The notes beneath the pieces were generated by a model. It saw only the letters and a program-made list of their open reading frames with translations. It made no database searches and was not told the DNA's origin. A stretch of 6,869 nucleotides of DNA from positions 1-6,869 of the forward strand of contig JAKAYM010000100.1 of assembly GCA_021826795.1 (NCBI GenBank), read 5' to 3'. The translations under genes were made by a program, and so were the position numbers. This document shows, piece by piece, positions 4,084 through 6,869 of this stretch (position 1 is the stretch's first letter; each line of letters starts with the position of its first letter). Source of the DNA: Thermoplasmata archaeon. Its GTDB lineage: Archaea; Thermoplasmatota; Thermoplasmata; Thermoplasmatales; Thermoplasmataceae.

Positions 4084-4672
4084 ATTGATTCATGAGGGCC
4101 TCGTATGCCCTTATTGCATCTTTTCTGTTTATAATTATTATAGTTTCGTTTGAACATGAAATGAGCTGTAATACATTTATTTCATATGAAAACAGTCTTT
4201 CGTTTATTTTCATTACAAAGCCAGGAGTTTTGACTATTTCCATAGAGGAGAATATATGCAGGGAACTAACATTCCTCTCTACAATGGCGTTTTTTGGTAG
4301 ATCAAGTTTTCTATTTTTGGTTTCATCAACTATGTACACGATCGAATCTGTAAGATATGTTGCCGATAGAAAATTTAGAGAGTCTATCCTTTTATCCACA
4401 GTAATTACCATTATTTTGTCCTGAAGAGTAATCTTGCTTTCAGATAGAAGTTTATCAATATGGGTTGTGTCTGCGGTAGAATTTTCCATAAAAATTTTAT
4501 TCAGTGCTGATCTTATGGAAATTATATTATAACCCTTCTCTTCCATGGCTATTCTTCTAGATAGCTTGCTTACATTCAGTATTCCCATTCTCATGGAAAT
4601 TATGAGTTCCGGATTTTTTTTGATATAATCCCTGACCATAGTTTCCACATTTCCCCTGGCAATTCTTTCCAT
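4082..4672 (-). CDS. helix-turn-helix plus ACT-domain protein, probable amino-acid-responsive regulator
   Basis: This encodes a 196-residue protein. Residues about 10-62 form a helical DNA-binding-like segment with a pattern recurrent in archaeal proteins: VRDYIKKNPELIISMRMGIL, then NVSKLSRRIAMEE, then SIRSALNKI. Residues about 82-195 look like paired ACT-type beta-alpha-beta units of the aspartokinase kind. The first holds the strands KIMVITVD (86-93) and IVYIVDE (111-117). The second holds VKTPGFVMKINERLFSYEINVLQLISCSNETIIIINRKDAIRAYEAL (147-193 by position). ACT domains bind amino acids. The gene diverges from argG across 121 bases, so control of arginine synthesis in response to an amino acid is a reasonable inference. 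A TATA box 25 bases before the ATG suggests a leaderless mRNA. It converges on the ferredoxin gene. The domain call is good; the regulatory target is unproven. Confidence 0.7.
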   Translation of the reverse strand: MERIARGNVETMVRDYIKKNPELIISMRMGILNVSKLSRRIAMEEKGYNIISIRSALNKIFMENSTADTTHIDKLLSESKITLQDKIMVITVDKRIDSLNFLSATYLTDSIVYIVDETKNRKLDLPKNAIVERNVSSLHIFSSMEIVKTPGFVMKINERLFSYEINVLQLISCSNETIIIINRKDAIRAYEALMNQ

Positions 4673-4692
4673 AATATGATATATAGATTTAT

Positions 4693-4701
4693 AATATAAA
4701 A
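4693..4701 (-). promoter_or_regulatory. TATA box of the HTH-ACT gene
   Basis: Minus-strand TTTTATATT is centred 25 bases before the ATG at 4672, ideal for a leaderless archaeal mRNA. No Shine-Dalgarno site is present. Confidence 0.5.
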
Positions 4702-4762
4702 TTTTACATTAATACATATTTTATGCGATTAATTCCACTAATATAGTAAATATTCATGAAAA

Positions 4763-4780
4763 ATATCATATATATAAAAA
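4763..4780 (+). promoter_or_regulatory. promoter region of argGH
   Basis: An ATATCATATATATAAAAA block lies 14 to 31 bases before the ATG of argG and holds overlapping TATA-like elements. ATATCATAT (4763-4771) is the reverse complement of ATATGATAT (4674-4682), which sits next to the divergent regulator's start codon, so the pair may be operator sites. The low complexity of the region weakens this. Confidence 0.45.
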
Positions 4781-4793
4781 ATATGATTCTGCT

Positions 4794-5984
4794 ATGGATA
4801 AGGTATTATTATTGTATTCAGGAGGGCTTGATACCTCTGTTATGGTTAAATGGATTCAGCAGGAAATGAAAAAAGAGGTTGTAACATTAACACTCAATGT
4901 AGGAAATAGCAATCTTGATGAAATCAGGGAAAAAGCTATATCTTTGGGTGTTTCTGATGCAATAGTCGTTGATGTAAAAAATGAATTCGCAGATAAATAT
5001 ATTAAAAAAGAAATTCTTGCCGATGGCATGTATGAAGGATATCCACTTTCCACGGCCATAGCCAGGCCTCTCATGGCAGAAAAGGCGGTATATTATGCAA
5101 CTGAATATGGCTGCAATACCATTGCCCATGGTTCCACAGGGAAGGGAAATGATCAGGTAAGGTTCGAGGTTACTGTAAAGGCAATTGATGAAAACATCAA
5201 TGTCATTGCACCGGTCAGGGACTGGAATATGAACAGGCCGGATGAGATAAATTATGCAAAGAATAATGGAATAAAAATACCGAAAGACGGAAAATATTCA
5301 GTGGATGAAAATATATGGGGCAGGTCTGCTGAAGGTTCTACAATAGAAAATATACAAAATCCCCTTGAAAATGATGTTTATGAATGGGTTACACCGCTTG
5401 AGGAAACGGGAAGCGGTGAAACCGTGGGTCTTGAGTTTGCAAACGGAATTCCGTATGCTATTAATGGGATTGAATACGATCTGGAGAAAATAGTAGAAAA
5501 GATGAATATAATTGCAGGAAGGAATGGCATTGGGCTAATAAACCATATGGAAGACAGGGTGACCGGAATTAAAAGCCATGAAGTGTATGAGGTACCCGGT
5601 GCAATGGCAATTCTATCGGCACATAAAATGATTGAATCACTTACTTTAAATAAATATGAACTTGACCTGAAAGAATACATGGATAACCAGTGGTCTAATT
5701 TTACATATAATGGGCTCTGGAATGACCCGGTTATGGAACACATAAACCAGTTTGAATCCAGTTTAAATAAATATGTTAACGGTAAAATAAAACTCAAGCT
5801 GTACAAGGGGAACATTGTAATGAAATCCATAGAAAGTGATAATTCTGTGTACAACTATGAGAAAATTAGCTATGATAACAGTAACTTCAACCAGGATTCT
5901 GCCAGGGGATTCATAGATATATACAAGAACAACACTGTATATACAAACAATGCCAGGAAGCAAAAAATTAGTATCGTCCAGTAA
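4794..5984 (+). CDS. argG: argininosuccinate synthase
   Basis: This is a 396-residue cytoplasmic enzyme of arginine synthesis: citrulline + aspartate + ATP gives argininosuccinate + AMP + pyrophosphate. The N-terminal ATP-pyrophosphatase loop is YSGGLDTS (8-15). Further family motifs are AIARPLMAEKAV (88-99), AHGSTGKGNDQVRFE (111-125, citrulline and aspartate contacts), SVDENIWGRSAEGSTIE (169-185) and GRNGIGLINHMEDRVTGIKS (242-261) leading to HEVYEVPGA (262-270). The length is normal (about 395-445). The C-terminal part (340-396) is rich in Asn, Tyr and Ser. The ATG at 4794 has no Shine-Dalgarno sequence and follows a TATA-rich block, so a leaderless mRNA is likely. argH follows 20 bases later on the same strand. 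The divergent HTH-ACT gene is the likely regulator. Confidence 0.97.
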   Translation: MDKVLLLYSGGLDTSVMVKWIQQEMKKEVVTLTLNVGNSNLDEIREKAISLGVSDAIVVDVKNEFADKYIKKEILADGMYEGYPLSTAIARPLMAEKAVYYATEYGCNTIAHGSTGKGNDQVRFEVTVKAIDENINVIAPVRDWNMNRPDEINYAKNNGIKIPKDGKYSVDENIWGRSAEGSTIENIQNPLENDVYEWVTPLEETGSGETVGLEFANGIPYAINGIEYDLEKIVEKMNIIAGRNGIGLINHMEDRVTGIKSHEVYEVPGAMAILSAHKMIESLTLNKYELDLKEYMDNQWSNFTYNGLWNDPVMEHINQFESSLNKYVNGKIKLKLYKGNIVMKSIESDNSVYNYEKISYDNSNFNQDSARGFIDIYKNNTVYTNNARKQKISIVQ

Positions 5985-6004
5985 TTATTTTATAGGGAAT
6001 TGAA

Positions 6005-6869
6005 ATGAAAATATGGTCAGGGAGCGCATCTCCCGAAGCTGGAAATGATGCATACAGGGTGATGCTTCAGAAAGATATATCTGTGGACAGATATCTGGTA
6101 CCTTACGAAATACTGTCACTGATGGCATATAATCTGTACATATACAGAAAATGTTCAGGTAATAAGGAAAACACATTAAAGACCCTGAAGGAACTTTATG
6201 GTCTGTATGGAAGAACAATAAATCTTAATCCTGATCTGGAAGATGTTCATGGGAATATAGAGCATCTGGCAATAGAAGAAACTGATGGTAGTGCTGAGAA
6301 TATGAGAATGTTTCTGTCAAGAAATGAACAGGTACACACAGATGTTAACTTTTTCCTTATTGATATTCTAATTGATTATGAAAAACTTATTTACAGCACA
6401 CTCCAGGGAATCCAGAAGATTAAACAGAATGGTGTCATGCCAGGGTATACACATTACAGGCAGGGCATGCCGGTAACCTTCCAGACTTATCTGGATTTTA
6501 TAAAAAATATCTTTGTCTATAATTTTAATAATATAAACAAAGTTTTAAATGAATTAAAAGAACTGCCCCTTGGATATGGTTCAGGATTTGGTTCCATGTC
6601 GGATGTTGATTTTACAGAGGTTGCCTCGTATCTGGGCATGGATAAAAACATAAAAAATCCACTCTTTTCGTTTATGCTTTATCCGGATAATTATATAATA
6701 GTAATGTCTGCCATAAATTCATTTCTCATAGATATATCAAGAATATTCCAGGATATGATAATTTTCAGCGGTGATGAAATGAAAATTATAGAACTACCAC
6801 CGGGCTATGTAACCGGAAGCTCTTTGATGCCAAATAAGGTAAATCCGGATTTTCTTGAGATATTCCAGG
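6005..6869 (+). CDS. argH: argininosuccinate lyase (partial, runs off right edge)
   Basis: The first 288 codons of argH are present and the reading frame is open to the edge. The enzyme splits argininosuccinate into arginine and fumarate and belongs to the fumarase/aspartase superfamily. Motifs seen are DLEDVHGNIE (78-87, usually DVHMxIE), SRNEQVHTD (105-113, usually SRNDQVATD), MPGYTHYRQGMPVT (145-158) with the catalytic His150, PLGYGSGFG (188-196) and the superfamily signature GSSLMPNKVNP (271-281) with the catalytic serine. Some normally fixed positions differ: the N-terminal WGGRF is WSGSA (4-8), THLQxAQPV is THYRQGMPV, and MPQKKNP is MPNKVNP. It is a divergent family member, but catalytic residues are kept. 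It starts 20 bases after argG without a good ribosome-binding site and is almost certainly in the same operon. The usual length is about 430-500, so roughly the last third is missing. Confidence 0.93.
   Translation, partial: MKIWSGSASPEAGNDAYRVMLQKDISVDRYLVPYEILSLMAYNLYIYRKCSGNKENTLKTLKELYGLYGRTINLNPDLEDVHGNIEHLAIEETDGSAENMRMFLSRNEQVHTDVNFFLIDILIDYEKLIYSTLQGIQKIKQNGVMPGYTHYRQGMPVTFQTYLDFIKNIFVYNFNNINKVLNELKELPLGYGSGFGSMSDVDFTEVASYLGMDKNIKNPLFSFMLYPDNYIIVMSAINSFLIDISRIFQDMIIFSGDEMKIIELPPGYVTGSSLMPNKVNPDFLEIFQ

Noticed and set aside
5378..6218. Minus-strand open frames opposite argG (5378-5854) and argH (5985-6218)
   Set aside because: Both lie inside strongly recognised enzymes on the plus strand.
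1..6869. CRISPR array, insertion sequence, toxin-antitoxin or phage gene
   Set aside because: No regularly spaced repeats, terminal inverted repeats, transposase or integrase motifs were seen; the genes are ordinary chromosomal ones.

Overview
The window looks like chromosomal DNA from a thermoacidophilic archaeon of the order Thermoplasmatales (Ferroplasma, Picrophilus, Acidiplasma or Thermoplasma-like). Four things point there. A 23S rRNA 5' end of archaeal type stands alone, with its own promoter and no 16S gene or tRNA upstream. A seven-iron ferredoxin of the Thermoplasma/Sulfolobus type is present. Several genes have an archaeal TATA-like box about 25 bases before the start codon, which suggests leaderless mRNAs. 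The DNA is AT-rich, and AGG, ATA and GGN codons are used freely. The genus is inferred, not proven.

Layout. Positions 1-138 (minus) hold the 5' end of the 23S rRNA gene, running off the left edge, with a hairpin-rich leader and a promoter near 255. An AT-rich spacer follows, up to a small TusA-like sulfur-carrier protein (497-742, minus). From 828 to 2072 (plus) lies a compact three-gene unit: a 74-residue winged-helix regulator with three cysteines, a peroxiredoxin with a single cysteine, and an AhpD-like disulfide protein that starts on the base after the peroxiredoxin stop. On the minus strand, purM (3496 to 2489) is followed by a NifX/NifB-like small protein (2430 to 2077), which ends 4 bases from the AhpD-like gene. 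The ferredoxin gene (3632-4066, plus) diverges from purM. A helix-turn-helix plus ACT-domain protein (4672 to 4082, minus) converges on the ferredoxin gene and diverges from argG (4794-5984). The start of argH (6005 to the right edge) follows 20 bases after argG.

How the genes may work together. argG and argH carry out the last two steps of arginine synthesis, and the divergent HTH-ACT gene is a natural candidate for their amino-acid-sensing regulator. The peroxiredoxin has no resolving cysteine and the AhpD-like partner carries a complete CxxC/His/Glu site, so the pair may form a peroxide-reducing couple, possibly controlled by the upstream cysteine-bearing regulator. purM belongs to purine synthesis and ferredoxin to central electron transfer. 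No mobile element, CRISPR array, tRNA or prophage gene was seen. The strongest leads for new biology are the peroxiredoxin/AhpD/regulator unit, the HTH-ACT regulator beside argGH, and a ferredoxin that appears to have lost most of its zinc ligands.
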